A stretch of DNA of 49,063 nt, taken from positions 51,652 through 100,714 of the forward strand of contig DKYJ01000013.1 of NCBI GenBank assembly GCA_002493305.1, written 5' to 3'. How positions within the stretch are numbered: position 1 is the first letter of the stretch; every line of letters begins with the position of its first letter. The translations under genes and the position numbers were made by a program. The notes beneath the pieces are model-generated. The model ran no database searches. It was given only the letters and a program-made list of their open reading frames with translations, and had not been told where the DNA came from. Positions 24,782 through 33,150 of the stretch are shown one piece after another. This DNA is from Clostridiales bacterium UBA7103 (GTDB lineage: Bacteria; Bacillota; Clostridia; Oscillospirales; Oscillospiraceae).

Positions 24782-27244
24782 TCACCTTTGCTCGTTCACA
24801 TAGATGTTAGCCTTGCTCTGGATAAGCCTTGCGACCTCCTCGGCGCTCTTCTGCCCGGCGAAGAAGGCCTGCGCCTGCTCGTTGACAATATCGAAGATGC
24901 TGTCGTTATAGTTGGCAAGCTTTGTGGTAGAGTTTATAAGCGTGCGCAGCTGATCCGCCTGCTCCTGAGTGATGGCATAGATCTCATAAGTGGTGCCGTC
25001 GGGCATACCCCAGCCGCCCTTGCTGACGGGGATGCGCTCGCCGTTTTCGTCAAGGATATAGTTGCCGTCGGCATCCTTTTCATATTCCTGAGTCATCTCA
25101 TGCTCAAGATATCTGTCAAAGAGCTTGATATTGGTGGGCATATCGTAATCATCCATATCGTCCTGCCCTTTTTCGGTGAGGAAGGTGCGCACGAACTGCC
25201 ATGCGCCGTCCTTATCCGCGCAGTTCTTTGTTATGGCAATACCGCCGTAGATATTGAGCAAATTACCAACGCCCTCATTGGTGGGGTAGCCGATATAGGT
25301 AGCGTTGCCCGGCCCGAAGTAAACATCGTTATAGAGAATATCATCAAAGCTTGAGATATAGGCGGTGGTGAGCATCTGCTTACCCTCTGCAAGCAGAGTC
25401 CTGTCATCTATCCACTCTTCGTCCTCAGGATAATCCGCGGGGAAGCTCGCCGCGAAGTTGAGCAGAGCTATAAACTCGGGGCTGTCAAATTTGCACTCGC
25501 CGGTCGTCCAGTTGACATAGTAATCGGCATCGGCGGCAAGGAGGGTCTGGAGCATATTGTCACGGGTCATGTAGCGGCTGAAGCCGGAGCAGCCCTCGGG
25601 CATCTGGGAGAGCGCCTCATTATACTGCTCATAGGTCCAGCCCGGAGTGTCGCCCACGACATTCTTCGGCCCCATAACAGCCTGAATGCCGAATGAGCTT
25701 GCGGCCTGACAGAGCTTACCGTCCACCTCGAGGGCGGCCATGACCGTGGGGAATAAATCCTCGCGGCTTATCTCGCTGTCACTGTCAATGAAAGGATAGA
25801 GATCCTCAAGTATACCCTTAGCGGCATACTGCTCATAGGGCAGGTTGCCGTTGAGAAGGAGCATATCGGGGAGATTGCCGGCAAGTATCTCGGTGGTGAG
25901 CTTGGTGAGGCCGGCGGAATAGTCATCCTCGGTGTTATACTCGGAGTAATCCTTCACGCTGATGCGGTATTTATCGTTATTGCGGTTGAATTTGATTATG
26001 GCCTGGCTGGTACCGGAGCCGCTGATATACTGAGTCGCAAGAGTGAGCACCGTCTTCTGGGGCACGGACTCATAGGGTACCTTACTCACAACGGCAATCT
26101 CGCCGGTGTTGCGGCTCTGCTCATCACTGTAACGGCTGTAAGACCAGTGGTTGAGCACAACGAGTATCCTGCCGTCGCTGCCAAAGGAGATGCCGTTCAT
26201 GTCGTTGCCGTCAATGTCACAGTCCATCCAATTGAGGAGCTTTGTTCCCTCACCGGTAGCCGCGTCATAGCCATAGAGGTTTATACCGCTGTTGTAATAA
26301 AGGTCATAGTCTCCGCCGCCGGAATAAAGGTTGTAGGCCTCCCTCGGCAGAGGCAGAGCCTCGCCGAACTTTTTGCCCTCAATATCCACGGGAAGCAGCT
26401 GCATTCCGTTCTCGCCCCAGGTGGTGGCGGCAACAGTGCCGTCCTTGAGGATGACGATGCGCTCGATGTACATATCGTCGCTGCCGGTGATCTTGGCAAC
26501 GGTGCTGCCGTCACTGCCGATTACAACTATGCTCGTATCCTGAGAGGTGATAAGATTGCCCTGAGCATCCACGGCGCAGCCATAGGTGTTGAGATATTCA
26601 TCGGCGCAGCCATAGGTGTTGAGATATTCATCCTCGCCAAGGTCGATCCGATTCGTGCTGACCTCAGTGCCGTCAGTATTCAGGACGCGGATATAGCACT
26701 CATTAATATACTGATAATAGTTCCAGTATTCATCGTTATTCTGGTCAATGCCCTCGGGGGCGTCGTTCCAGCTGCAATAGACGCTCTCAATGGCAAGGAG
26801 CTTGCCGTCAGCTATGGGATACAGGCCGTCGAGACTTGAGGAAGAATAAAATTCCTTCTTGCCGTCGGTGTTTTCAACACCGGGTATGGGCTGATAGCCA
26901 TCAAGCGTGGTTAGCTTCCCCTCGTAATCCATAAGCCCAATGCGGTTTTCGTACACATCGTACTGCCCCTCGTACTCGACGGTCGCGCCATCGGGTATAT
27001 CCTCGCCGACCTTTTCTGACCAGCCTATGTACACGCCGTCATCGCTGCCGCCGTAAACGGACATGCCGCGGTCAGTGTTCATGTCCAGGGGCTTGAACTG
27101 CGCGGTGTACACGAATTCGGGGGTTTCCGTGTTGTCGGGCTTATTGGGGGTGTTTGTTTCATCGCCCCCCTTGCCGCAGGCTGCAAGGCTCAGCGCCATG
27201 ACAAGCGCCAAAATAAGAGCGATAGCAGATTTTACTTTCTTCAT
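24782..27244 (-). CDS. Large extracellular solute-binding lipoprotein, copy 1
   Basis: An 820-residue lipoprotein with signal peptide MKKVKSAIALILALVMALSLAAC. The N-terminal ~390 residues read as repeated beta strands, probably a propeller-like sensor domain. From about residue 400 a family 1 solute-binding fold follows (VLTLATQYISGSGTSQAI, NLPDMLLLNGNLPYEQYAAKGILEDLYPFI, GGIAITKNCADKDGAWQFVR), related to sugar-binding proteins. No permease or ATPase is encoded nearby, so it may act as an orphan binding protein or as an accessory sensor. It is the tandem paralogue of the gene at 27680-30136. A 30-bp in-frame duplication gives DEYLNTYGCA twice. ATG 27244 follows GAGGAGG. Confidence 0.82.
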   Translation of the reverse strand: MKKVKSAIALILALVMALSLAACGKGGDETNTPNKPDNTETPEFVYTAQFKPLDMNTDRGMSVYGGSDDGVYIGWSEKVGEDIPDGATVEYEGQYDVYENRIGLMDYEGKLTTLDGYQPIPGVENTDGKKEFYSSSSLDGLYPIADGKLLAIESVYCSWNDAPEGIDQNNDEYWNYYQYINECYIRVLNTDGTEVSTNRIDLGEDEYLNTYGCADEYLNTYGCAVDAQGNLITSQDTSIVVIGSDGSTVAKITGSDDMYIERIVILKDGTVAATTWGENGMQLLPVDIEGKKFGEALPLPREAYNLYSGGGDYDLYYNSGINLYGYDAATGEGTKLLNWMDCDIDGNDMNGISFGSDGRILVVLNHWSYSRYSDEQSRNTGEIAVVSKVPYESVPQKTVLTLATQYISGSGTSQAIIKFNRNNDKYRISVKDYSEYNTEDDYSAGLTKLTTEILAGNLPDMLLLNGNLPYEQYAAKGILEDLYPFIDSDSEISREDLFPTVMAALEVDGKLCQAASSFGIQAVMGPKNVVGDTPGWTYEQYNEALSQMPEGCSGFSRYMTRDNMLQTLLAADADYYVNWTTGECKFDSPEFIALLNFAASFPADYPEDEEWIDDRTLLAEGKQMLTTAYISSFDDILYNDVYFGPGNATYIGYPTNEGVGNLLNIYGGIAITKNCADKDGAWQFVRTFLTEKGQDDMDDYDMPTNIKLFDRYLEHEMTQEYEKDADGNYILDENGERIPVSKGGWGMPDGTTYEIYAITQEQADQLRTLINSTTKLANYNDSIFDIVNEQAQAFFAGQKSAEEVARLIQSKANIYVNEQR
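26573..26632 (-). repeat. Perfect 30-bp tandem duplication inside solute-binding copy 1
   Basis: Units 26573-26602 and 26603-26632 are identical and in frame, doubling DEYLNTYGCA. The paralogue lacks this, so the event postdates the gene duplication or was lost in the other copy. Confidence 0.92.
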
Positions 27245-27312
27245 TGTGTCCTCCTCATATAATTTGTGCCGTTCCGCAGCCGGAGCAGACACGCATTATT
27301 TACAGCAGCCCT

Positions 27313-27359
27313 ATTGTAGCACATATTCTTCATTTAATCTCTTAACATTTCTAAAATTT
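27313..27359 (-). promoter_or_regulatory. Promoter and TCTTAA repeats of solute-binding copy 1
   Basis: Minus strand extended -10 TGCTACAAT (27313-27321) with GAGATT 17 bases upstream (27336-27341). On the plus strand TCTTAACATT (27340) is followed by TCTAAAATTT (27350), a degenerate 10-base direct repeat. Layout and spacing (27 bases from the -10) match the copy 2 promoter. Confidence 0.6.
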
Positions 27360-27679
27360 TTGGCGCTCCGCTTAGTTTTCACGGATAAGCAAATTTTTTC
27401 ACAGCGGAGGCTGCGCGGAATTTATATTGTGGCTAAATTATGCCATGCAGTATCTTGGCTTTCCATGACAGACGAAAACCACGGGTCTACCCGTGGTTTT
27501 CTTGTATCCATAAAATCTATATTAACCGCCCGGTGATACCAAGACGGGGAGTTGGCTGCACTCCCCACCGCAGAGCCAAGCGCGGCGGGTCTGCGGTGGA
27601 TAAGGAAAAAGGAAGGAACGAAGCGCAGTTTTCGCCACGCCTGGCGGAAACGGAGCAAAGTGAGTTTCTTTTGACGCCG
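27360..27679. other. Gap between duplicated genes: second flank copy and hairpin
   Basis: No gene. It contains flank copy 2 (27471-27534) with the stem GAAAACCACGGG (27474-27485) / CCCGTGGTTTTC (27490-27501), which probably ends transcription of solute-binding copy 2. A further hairpin TTTCGCCA/TGGCGGAAA (about 27630-27650) lies nearer the gene. The remainder has no visible feature. Confidence 0.6.
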
Positions 27680-30136
27680 TCATCTCTGCTCGTTCACATA
27701 GATGTTCGCCTTGCTCTGGATGAGCTTTGCGACCTCATCGGCGCTCTTCTGCCCGGCGAAGAAGGCCTGCGCCTGCTCATTCACTATATCGAAAATGCTG
27801 TCATTATAGTTTGCAAGCTTGGTGGTGCTGTTGATAACGGCGCGCAGATTGTCCGCCTGCTCCTGAGTGATGGCGTATATCTCGTAGACATGTCCGTCGG
27901 CTGTGCCGAAGCCGCCCTTACTGACAGGGATGCGGTTTCCGTTTTCATCGAGGACAAAGTTGCCGCTGGCATCCTTTTCATACTCGGGAGTCATTTCATG
28001 CTCAAGATAGCGGTTAAAGAGCTTCATATTGGTGGGCAGGTTGTAATCATACATCTCGTCCTGACCCTTTTCGGTGAGAAATGTACGCACAAACTGCCAA
28101 GCGCCGTCCTTATCCGCGCAGTTTTTGGTTATGGCTATGCCTCCGTTGACGCTGAGCGTATTGCCCACGCCCTCATTGGTGGGATAACCGATGTATGTGG
28201 CGTTGTTCTGCCCAAAATATACATCGTTATAGAGGACATCATCAAAGTTGGAGATATAGGCGTTGAGCAGCATCTGCCTTCCCTCGGAGATGAGCGTCAT
28301 ATCATCGACATATTCATCATCGCTGGGAGGCTCTGCGGGGAAGCCTGCGGCAAAGTTGAGCAGATTCACAAACTCCGGTGAATCGAACCTGCACTCGCCC
28401 GTCGTCCAGTTTACATAATATCCGATGTCGGCTGACAGAAGATTTCTCAGCATATCGTCGCGGGTCATGTAACGGCTGAAGCCGGTGCAGCCCTCGGGCA
28501 TAGTGGCAAGCGCCGCGTTATACTGCTCATAGGTCCAGCCCGGAGTATCGCCGACGACACTCTTTGCGCCCATAACGCTCTGAATGCCGAAGGAGCTTGC
28601 GGCCTGACAGAGCTTGCCGTCCACCTCAAGGGCAGCCATGACCGTGGGGAAGAAGTCCTCGCGGCTGATCTCGCTGTCGCTGTCGATATATGGGTATAGA
28701 TCCTCAAGGATGCCCTTTGCGGCATACTGCTCATAAGGCATTTCGCCGTTAAGAATGAGCATATCCGGGAGGTTTCCGGCAAGGATCTCGGTATTGAGCT
28801 TGGTCAGTCCTGCGCTGTAATCGTCCTCGGTGTTATACTCGGAGTAGTCCTGAACGCTGATGCGGTACTTGTCGCTTGAGCGGTTAAAGTTTATGATGGC
28901 GTCGCTCAACGCAGAGCTGCCGATATACTGTGTCGCAAGAGTGAGAATGGTTTTCTGCGGCACAGATTCATAGGGCAGCTTGCTCACGATGGCAAGCTCG
29001 CCGGTGTTTCCGTTGTCGTTTTCGCTGTAACGGTTATATGACCAGTGGTTGATGACAACAAGTATCCTGCCATCGCTGCCAAAGGACATACCGCTCATAT
29101 TGTTGCCGTTAATGTCGCAGTCCATCCAGTTTAAGAGCTTCACGCTCTCCCCGGAGGCGGCGTCATAACCATAAAGGTTTATTCCGCTGTTGTAGTAAAG
29201 GTCATAGTCCCCGCCGCCTGAATAGAGATTATAGGCGTCGTTTGGCAGCGCCACGGCTGTGCCGAGCTTTCCGCCGGCTATATCAATAGGCAGCAGCTCC
29301 ATGCCCTGCTCGCCATAGGTCGTCGCCGCAATAGTACCGTCCTTGAGAGTAACCACGCGGTCAATGTACATATCGCCGCCGGGGATCGTGGCGGAGATGC
29401 TGCCGTCAGTGCCTACGACGACAAGCTTATCGTCCTGAGAGCAGACGAGATTACCGCTTGCGTCAGCGGCGCTGGCGTATATATTGAGATTGCCGCCGGG
29501 TTCAATCGCGATCTTATTGGTGCTGACCTCAGAACCGTCCGCGCTGAGAACACGTATATAATAATCATTGGTATTCTGATAGTAGCTCCAGTATTCCTCA
29601 CTGCTCTCGTCTATGCCCTCGGGGGCTTCGCTCCAGCTGCTGCCGAGATTTTCAACCGCGACAAGCCTGCCGTCAGCCATAGGGTATATCCCGCTCAAGC
29701 CGGAATAGGACGAAAAATCCCTGCGCCCCTCGGCATCGGAAATTCTGGGCAGGGGCTTGTAGTTTTCAAGAGTCCGGATGTTGCCCTCATAGTCTATCAT
29801 GCCGATGCGATCCTCATACACATCGTACTGCCCCTCGTATTCGGGGACAGCTCCCTCGGGAATCTCCTCGCCGACCTTTTCGGCCCAGCTTATATATACA
29901 CCTGCATCGTTTCCGCCGTATACGGATATTCCGTGGGCAGTGCTGATATCCAGAGCTTTGAACTGCGCGGAATAGACATAGTCCGGATGCTCCGCGTTGT
30001 CAACGCTGTTTGGAGCGCTTGAAGCGCCGGGGCTGTCAGTGGTTTTTGCAGTCTCGCTTCCCTTCCCGCAGGCGGCAAGGCTCAGCGCCATGACCAGCGC
30101 CAAAATAAGCGCAACAGCAGATTTAAATTTCTTCAT
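27680..30136 (-). CDS. Large extracellular solute-binding lipoprotein, copy 2
   Basis: An 818-residue tandem paralogue of the protein at 24782-27244, with long identical stretches throughout both domains. It has the signal peptide MKKFKSAVALILALVMALSLAAC, a beta-rich N-terminal domain of about 400 residues and a family 1 solute-binding domain ending in QSKANIYVNEQR, shared by both copies. Differences cluster in the linker after the lipid anchor and in the N-terminal domain, which may reflect different ligands or partners. ATG 30136 has AAGGAG upstream. It is divergent from the two-component system at 30330, with direct repeats in the shared 193-base gap, so regulation by that system is plausible. 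No ABC permease is adjacent. Confidence 0.82.
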   Translation of the reverse strand: MKKFKSAVALILALVMALSLAACGKGSETAKTTDSPGASSAPNSVDNAEHPDYVYSAQFKALDISTAHGISVYGGNDAGVYISWAEKVGEEIPEGAVPEYEGQYDVYEDRIGMIDYEGNIRTLENYKPLPRISDAEGRRDFSSYSGLSGIYPMADGRLVAVENLGSSWSEAPEGIDESSEEYWSYYQNTNDYYIRVLSADGSEVSTNKIAIEPGGNLNIYASAADASGNLVCSQDDKLVVVGTDGSISATIPGGDMYIDRVVTLKDGTIAATTYGEQGMELLPIDIAGGKLGTAVALPNDAYNLYSGGGDYDLYYNSGINLYGYDAASGESVKLLNWMDCDINGNNMSGMSFGSDGRILVVINHWSYNRYSENDNGNTGELAIVSKLPYESVPQKTILTLATQYIGSSALSDAIINFNRSSDKYRISVQDYSEYNTEDDYSAGLTKLNTEILAGNLPDMLILNGEMPYEQYAAKGILEDLYPYIDSDSEISREDFFPTVMAALEVDGKLCQAASSFGIQSVMGAKSVVGDTPGWTYEQYNAALATMPEGCTGFSRYMTRDDMLRNLLSADIGYYVNWTTGECRFDSPEFVNLLNFAAGFPAEPPSDDEYVDDMTLISEGRQMLLNAYISNFDDVLYNDVYFGQNNATYIGYPTNEGVGNTLSVNGGIAITKNCADKDGAWQFVRTFLTEKGQDEMYDYNLPTNMKLFNRYLEHEMTPEYEKDASGNFVLDENGNRIPVSKGGFGTADGHVYEIYAITQEQADNLRAVINSTTKLANYNDSIFDIVNEQAQAFFAGQKSADEVAKLIQSKANIYVNEQR

Positions 30137-30205
30137 AGTAATTCTCCTTGTCTGTTTCGTCTCGTCCAACTGTATGAACTGTGTCTAATGTCTTAAGACA
30201 GTTGC

Positions 30206-30291
30206 ATTGTAGCACAAGTTTTTCATTTTGTCTCTTAACAATTCTTAAAAATGCTTTTAATATTTGTCTCGGGTCGTTTTTATGTTATAAT
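30206..30291. promoter_or_regulatory. Divergent promoters with a 10-bp direct repeat between them
   Basis: Leftward: extended -10 TGCTACAAT (30206-30214), 17-base spacer, GAGACA (30229-30234). Rightward: TTGTCT (30264-30269), 16 bases, TATAAT (30286-30291). Between them TCTTAACAAT (30233-30242) and TCTTAAAAAT (30243-30252) form an adjacent 10-base direct repeat with one mismatch, the layout expected for an OmpR/PhoB-type response-regulator dimer. Confidence 0.65.
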
Positions 30292-30329
30292 GCAGTTGGA
30301 AAGATACAGACAGACTCGGAGGTGACTGC

Positions 30330-31031
30330 ATGGAAATGCAAAAAAGCGGCTTGCCCGCTATTCTGGTCGCGGATGACGATCCCGACATCAGGAATGTCCT
30401 CAAGCTGCTGCTCAAGGACAGCTACCATGTCCATGAGGCGGCGGACGGCGCCGCGGCGGTAGAGCATATCCGGCGCAATCCTGATACCGACCTTATTATA
30501 TTGGATGTGATGATGCCCGGCATGGACGGGATCGCCGCCTGCTCCAGGCTCCGTGAGTATTCTAACGCACCTGTGCTGTTTTTGACGGCGAAATCCGCCG
30601 AGGAGGACAGGATCGCCGCCTATGGCAGCGGCGGGGACGATTTTCTCTCCAAGCCCTTCTCTCAGGCAGAGCTGCTGGCTAAGGTCAGCTCCCTGCTGCG
30701 CCGGTACAGGGAATACAGGGGCAAGCCCAACTCCGCCATGGTGGCCGAAAGCCTTGAAATGGATTTTGACAACCACACCGTCACAAGCTTTGGCCAGCCC
30801 GTAACGCTGACAGACACAGAGTATGCCATTCTTGAATACCTGCTCAAAAGGCGGGGTGTCACCGTGACAGCGGCGGAGCTTTATGAGGCCGTGTGGAAAG
30901 AGCGCTTTCTCCCCGGTTCAGGCAACACCGTCATGGTGCATGTTCTTAACCTGCGCCGCAAGATAGAGGAGAATCCCTCCAGCCCGAAGATTTTGCGCAC
31001 CATCTGGGGAAGGGGCTATCAGATTGACTAA
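30330..31031 (+). CDS. OmpR/PhoB-family response regulator
   Basis: A 233-residue two-domain transcription factor. The receiver domain (about 10-125) has the acidic pocket VADDD, the phospho-acceptor Asp59 in LIILDVMMPGMDG, the switch Thr in FLTAKS and the Lys in SKPFS. The C-terminal winged helix (about 135-233) includes LTDTEYAILEYLLKRRG and VMVHVLNLRRKIE, ending in the usual IWGRGYQID. GGAGGTG precedes the ATG. It overlaps the sensor kinase gene by eight bases. Its likely targets are the adjacent intergenic repeats and hence the solute-binding genes, an inference from position. Confidence 0.93.
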   Translation: MEMQKSGLPAILVADDDPDIRNVLKLLLKDSYHVHEAADGAAAVEHIRRNPDTDLIILDVMMPGMDGIAACSRLREYSNAPVLFLTAKSAEEDRIAAYGSGGDDFLSKPFSQAELLAKVSSLLRRYREYRGKPNSAMVAESLEMDFDNHTVTSFGQPVTLTDTEYAILEYLLKRRGVTVTAAELYEAVWKERFLPGSGNTVMVHVLNLRRKIEENPSSPKILRTIWGRGYQID

Positions 31032-32478
31032 GCGCTTTCGGCTGCCCAGTTCCCTCAACGCAAAGATGCTGTACACGATCATGCTGGCGGCAAGCTGCGC
31101 TCTGCTGGTGTTTGGGGCGATATACGGCGTTGGGAGCTATGCACTGGGAAAATATTATATGAGCGCGGACTCAGTTGCCGCCCGCAAGGCGGATATCTAC
31201 GCGCGCTTCAGCCTATATGTTCAGGATAACGGCATCACCGGCCATGACGACGCGGCTGTGGCCCGTTGGGAGGGCAACACCGATTATGTGACGGTTGTGG
31301 TTGCCGGGCCTGACGAGGATTTTGCTCCGATGGAGACGGAGAGCGCGCCCGCGGAGGGCGCGGCCACGGATGACGCCTCCATTGTCGCAGGCACAGAGGC
31401 GGAGGGCTTTGTTTCCTCCTCCGGAGCGGACGAGCCTGCCCAAAAAAGCATAATGCCTATGGGCGCGCCTACCCCCTCCCCCAACCGGCCAAAGCAGGAG
31501 GTATATTACAGCCAACAGTACGGCAGGCTCTATCCGATGCACTTTTCTGATGGGATATACCGCATAGCCATCAGCGATACCAGTCAGGTTCGAGAGGCTA
31601 ACATGAACCGCTTCACCGCCGTGGTGGTGGCAAGCGTGGTGTTTATTTTCATCGTGCTGAACTATGTCAGCCGCCTTACAAAGCGCATCTACCGGCTCTC
31701 CGGTGAAGCGGCGGAGATAGGCGGCGGAGATCTTGACCATGAGATAACCGTCTCCGGCGGGGACGAGCTCTCCATGCTCGCCCGGCATATGGACTATATG
31801 CGCCGCTCAGTTATTGAACGCATGGGCAATGAGCGCCGCGCATGGCAGGCCAATACTGAGCTGATAACCGCCATTTCCCACGATATCCGCACACCTATGA
31901 CCAGCCTCATAGGCTACCTCGGCATTTTGGACGAGGACGATTTTGAGGACAAGGCGCGCTGCCATGAGTTTGTGGGCTATTCCTATGGCAAGGCCATGGA
32001 GCTTAAAGAACTGACGGACGAGCTGTTCAAGTATTTTCTGGTGTTCGGCCGCTCCGATCTGGAGATGAACATGGAGGAGATGGACGGCAGGCTCCTTTTA
32101 GAGCAGCTGCTCAGTGAGGCAGAGTTCGACCTGCGTGACGCGGGCTTCAGTATCCAGCGCATCGAATTTGAAGGCGAGTGCACCGTTTGCGCAGACCCCA
32201 TGTACTTAAAACGAGTCATTGATAACCTCGTCTCCAACGCGAAAAAATACGCCGACAAATCAAAGCTCATCGTCATTCTCACGGAGCTTTCGGCGGATAC
32301 GGTGTCCGTCACCGTTTCAAACTCCGTTCCCCCCTACGCCGACAGGGTCGAGAGCACAAAAATCGGCATACGCACCTGTGAAAAGATAATGCAGCACATG
32401 GGCGGCAGCTTCACGACCCACAGGGACGAGGAGCATTTTTCCGCGGAGTTTACTCTTCCGGCAAAAAGGACGGATTAA
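31024..32478 (+). CDS. Sensor histidine kinase with degenerate ATP-binding motifs
   Basis: A 484-residue membrane kinase partnered with the upstream regulator. Helices lie at about 14-36 and 197-214, enclosing an extracytoplasmic region of about 160 residues with an Ala/Glu/Pro-rich insertion. HAMP follows (about 215-265), then the dimerisation helix with the phosphorylated His286 in AISHDIRTPMTSL. The N box is VIDNLVSNAKKYAD. The expected DxGxG box is absent, and the GxGLGL box reads STKIGIRTCEKIM, with a shortened ATP lid. Similar lid-poor kinases are known in Clostridia, so activity is plausible but not certain. It starts with TTG inside the regulator's last codons, preceded by AAGGGG. Confidence 0.85.
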   Translation: MTKRFRLPSSLNAKMLYTIMLAASCALLVFGAIYGVGSYALGKYYMSADSVAARKADIYARFSLYVQDNGITGHDDAAVARWEGNTDYVTVVVAGPDEDFAPMETESAPAEGAATDDASIVAGTEAEGFVSSSGADEPAQKSIMPMGAPTPSPNRPKQEVYYSQQYGRLYPMHFSDGIYRIAISDTSQVREANMNRFTAVVVASVVFIFIVLNYVSRLTKRIYRLSGEAAEIGGGDLDHEITVSGGDELSMLARHMDYMRRSVIERMGNERRAWQANTELITAISHDIRTPMTSLIGYLGILDEDDFEDKARCHEFVGYSYGKAMELKELTDELFKYFLVFGRSDLEMNMEEMDGRLLLEQLLSEAEFDLRDAGFSIQRIEFEGECTVCADPMYLKRVIDNLVSNAKKYADKSKLIVILTELSADTVSVTVSNSVPPYADRVESTKIGIRTCEKIMQHMGGSFTTHRDEEHFSAEFTLPAKRTD

Positions 32479-32526
32479 AAAATGGGTTTTGGCAGAACAC
32501 AGTTCTGCCAAAACCCATTTTAAATG
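32479..32526 (+). terminator. Long-stem terminator of the two-component operon
   Basis: About 20 bp: AAAATGGGTTTTGGCAGAAC (32479-32498) pairs with GTTCTGCC...CCATTTT ending near 32522. A/T tails on both sides make it bidirectional with the convergent NifX-like gene. Confidence 0.85.
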
Positions 32527-32561
32527 ATATTCGTTCCTTTGGAACGAGTGATATATCGCTC

Positions 32562-32996
32562 TCAGTGTCCGCAGCAGCCACCGCCGCAGCCGCAGCCGCC
32601 GTCCTCGTGGTCATGGTCGTGGCCGCCGCAGCTCCCGCCGCAGCCGCCGCAGCCGCCTGCACAGCCGCCGTCGGCTCCCGGAGGGGGGAGCTGGCCGGTG
32701 ACGAGCATATCAGAGGCTGTGTCCGCGTCGCCGGTATAGCCCAGAACGGGGATAATGCCCATGCTCAGCAGCAGGCTCCTGGCCTCATCGCCCATATGGG
32801 TGCAGATGACCGCCTCAACGCCCAGCTCCTGCATAAGCTCCGCCATCTGCTGATGACCCTGCCTATCTGTGCTTTCAACGAGCTTTTTGCTGCACTCGTG
32901 GACATATTCACCATAGTAATCATAAACAGCAAAGCACTCGCAGTGGCCGAAGTGGCCGCCGATCTCGCCGTTATCGTAAGCAACAGCTATTTTCAT
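32562..32996 (-). CDS. NifX/NifB-C-terminal-like protein with Cys/His/Gly-rich tail
   Basis: A 144-residue protein. Residues 1-103 form the small RNase-H-like fold of the dinitrogenase iron-molybdenum cofactor family (MKIAVAYDNGEIGGHFGHCECF, GVEAVICTHMGDEA). In non-diazotrophs these proteins accompany Mrp/NBP35 ATPases and are thought to handle iron-sulfur or other metal clusters. The C-terminal ~40 residues are almost only Gly, Cys, His and Asp (CGGCGG, HDHDHED, CGCGGGCCGH), a likely metal-binding tail. It follows the Mrp-type gene on the same strand by 150 bases. The ribosome site GGAG is locked in an 18-bp hairpin, suggesting regulated translation. Confidence 0.85.
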   Translation of the reverse strand: MKIAVAYDNGEIGGHFGHCECFAVYDYYGEYVHECSKKLVESTDRQGHQQMAELMQELGVEAVICTHMGDEARSLLLSMGIIPVLGYTGDADTASDMLVTGQLPPPGADGGCAGGCGGCGGSCGGHDHDHEDGGCGCGGGCCGH

Positions 32997-33000
32997 AGTT

Positions 33001-33071
33001 TAATCTCCATTCTGCCGCACATTTTATGGAATAAACCCAAAAGCATCTCCACCTGCGGCGAATGGAGATTA
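33001..33071 (-). promoter_or_regulatory. Leader hairpin that hides the ribosome site of the NifX-like gene
   Basis: On the plus strand TAATCTCCATTCTGCCGCA (33001-33019) is complementary to TGCGGCGAATGGAGATTA (33054-33071), with one bulged base and a 34-base loop. In the mRNA the downstream arm carries GGAG four to ten bases before the AUG at 32996, so the ribosome site is paired. The loop holds a second GGAGAU. No U-tract is present, so it is not a terminator. Confidence 0.7.
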
Positions 33072-33074
33072 TTT

Positions 33075-33150
33075 GGCATGTGCCTCGGTTGCCGTGCAAG
33101 CGGCGAGAGGCACGCCATTTTTAATCAAGTAATGTGATTTATCACATTAC
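33075..33150 (-). other. Intercistronic hairpins after the Mrp-type gene
   Basis: GTAATGTGA (33129-33137) pairs with TCACATTAC (33142-33150), overlapping the Mrp stop codon. A second stem joins GTGCCTC (about 33080) to GAGGCAC (about 33107). They may set the ratio of the two proteins or mark RNA processing. Confidence 0.45.
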
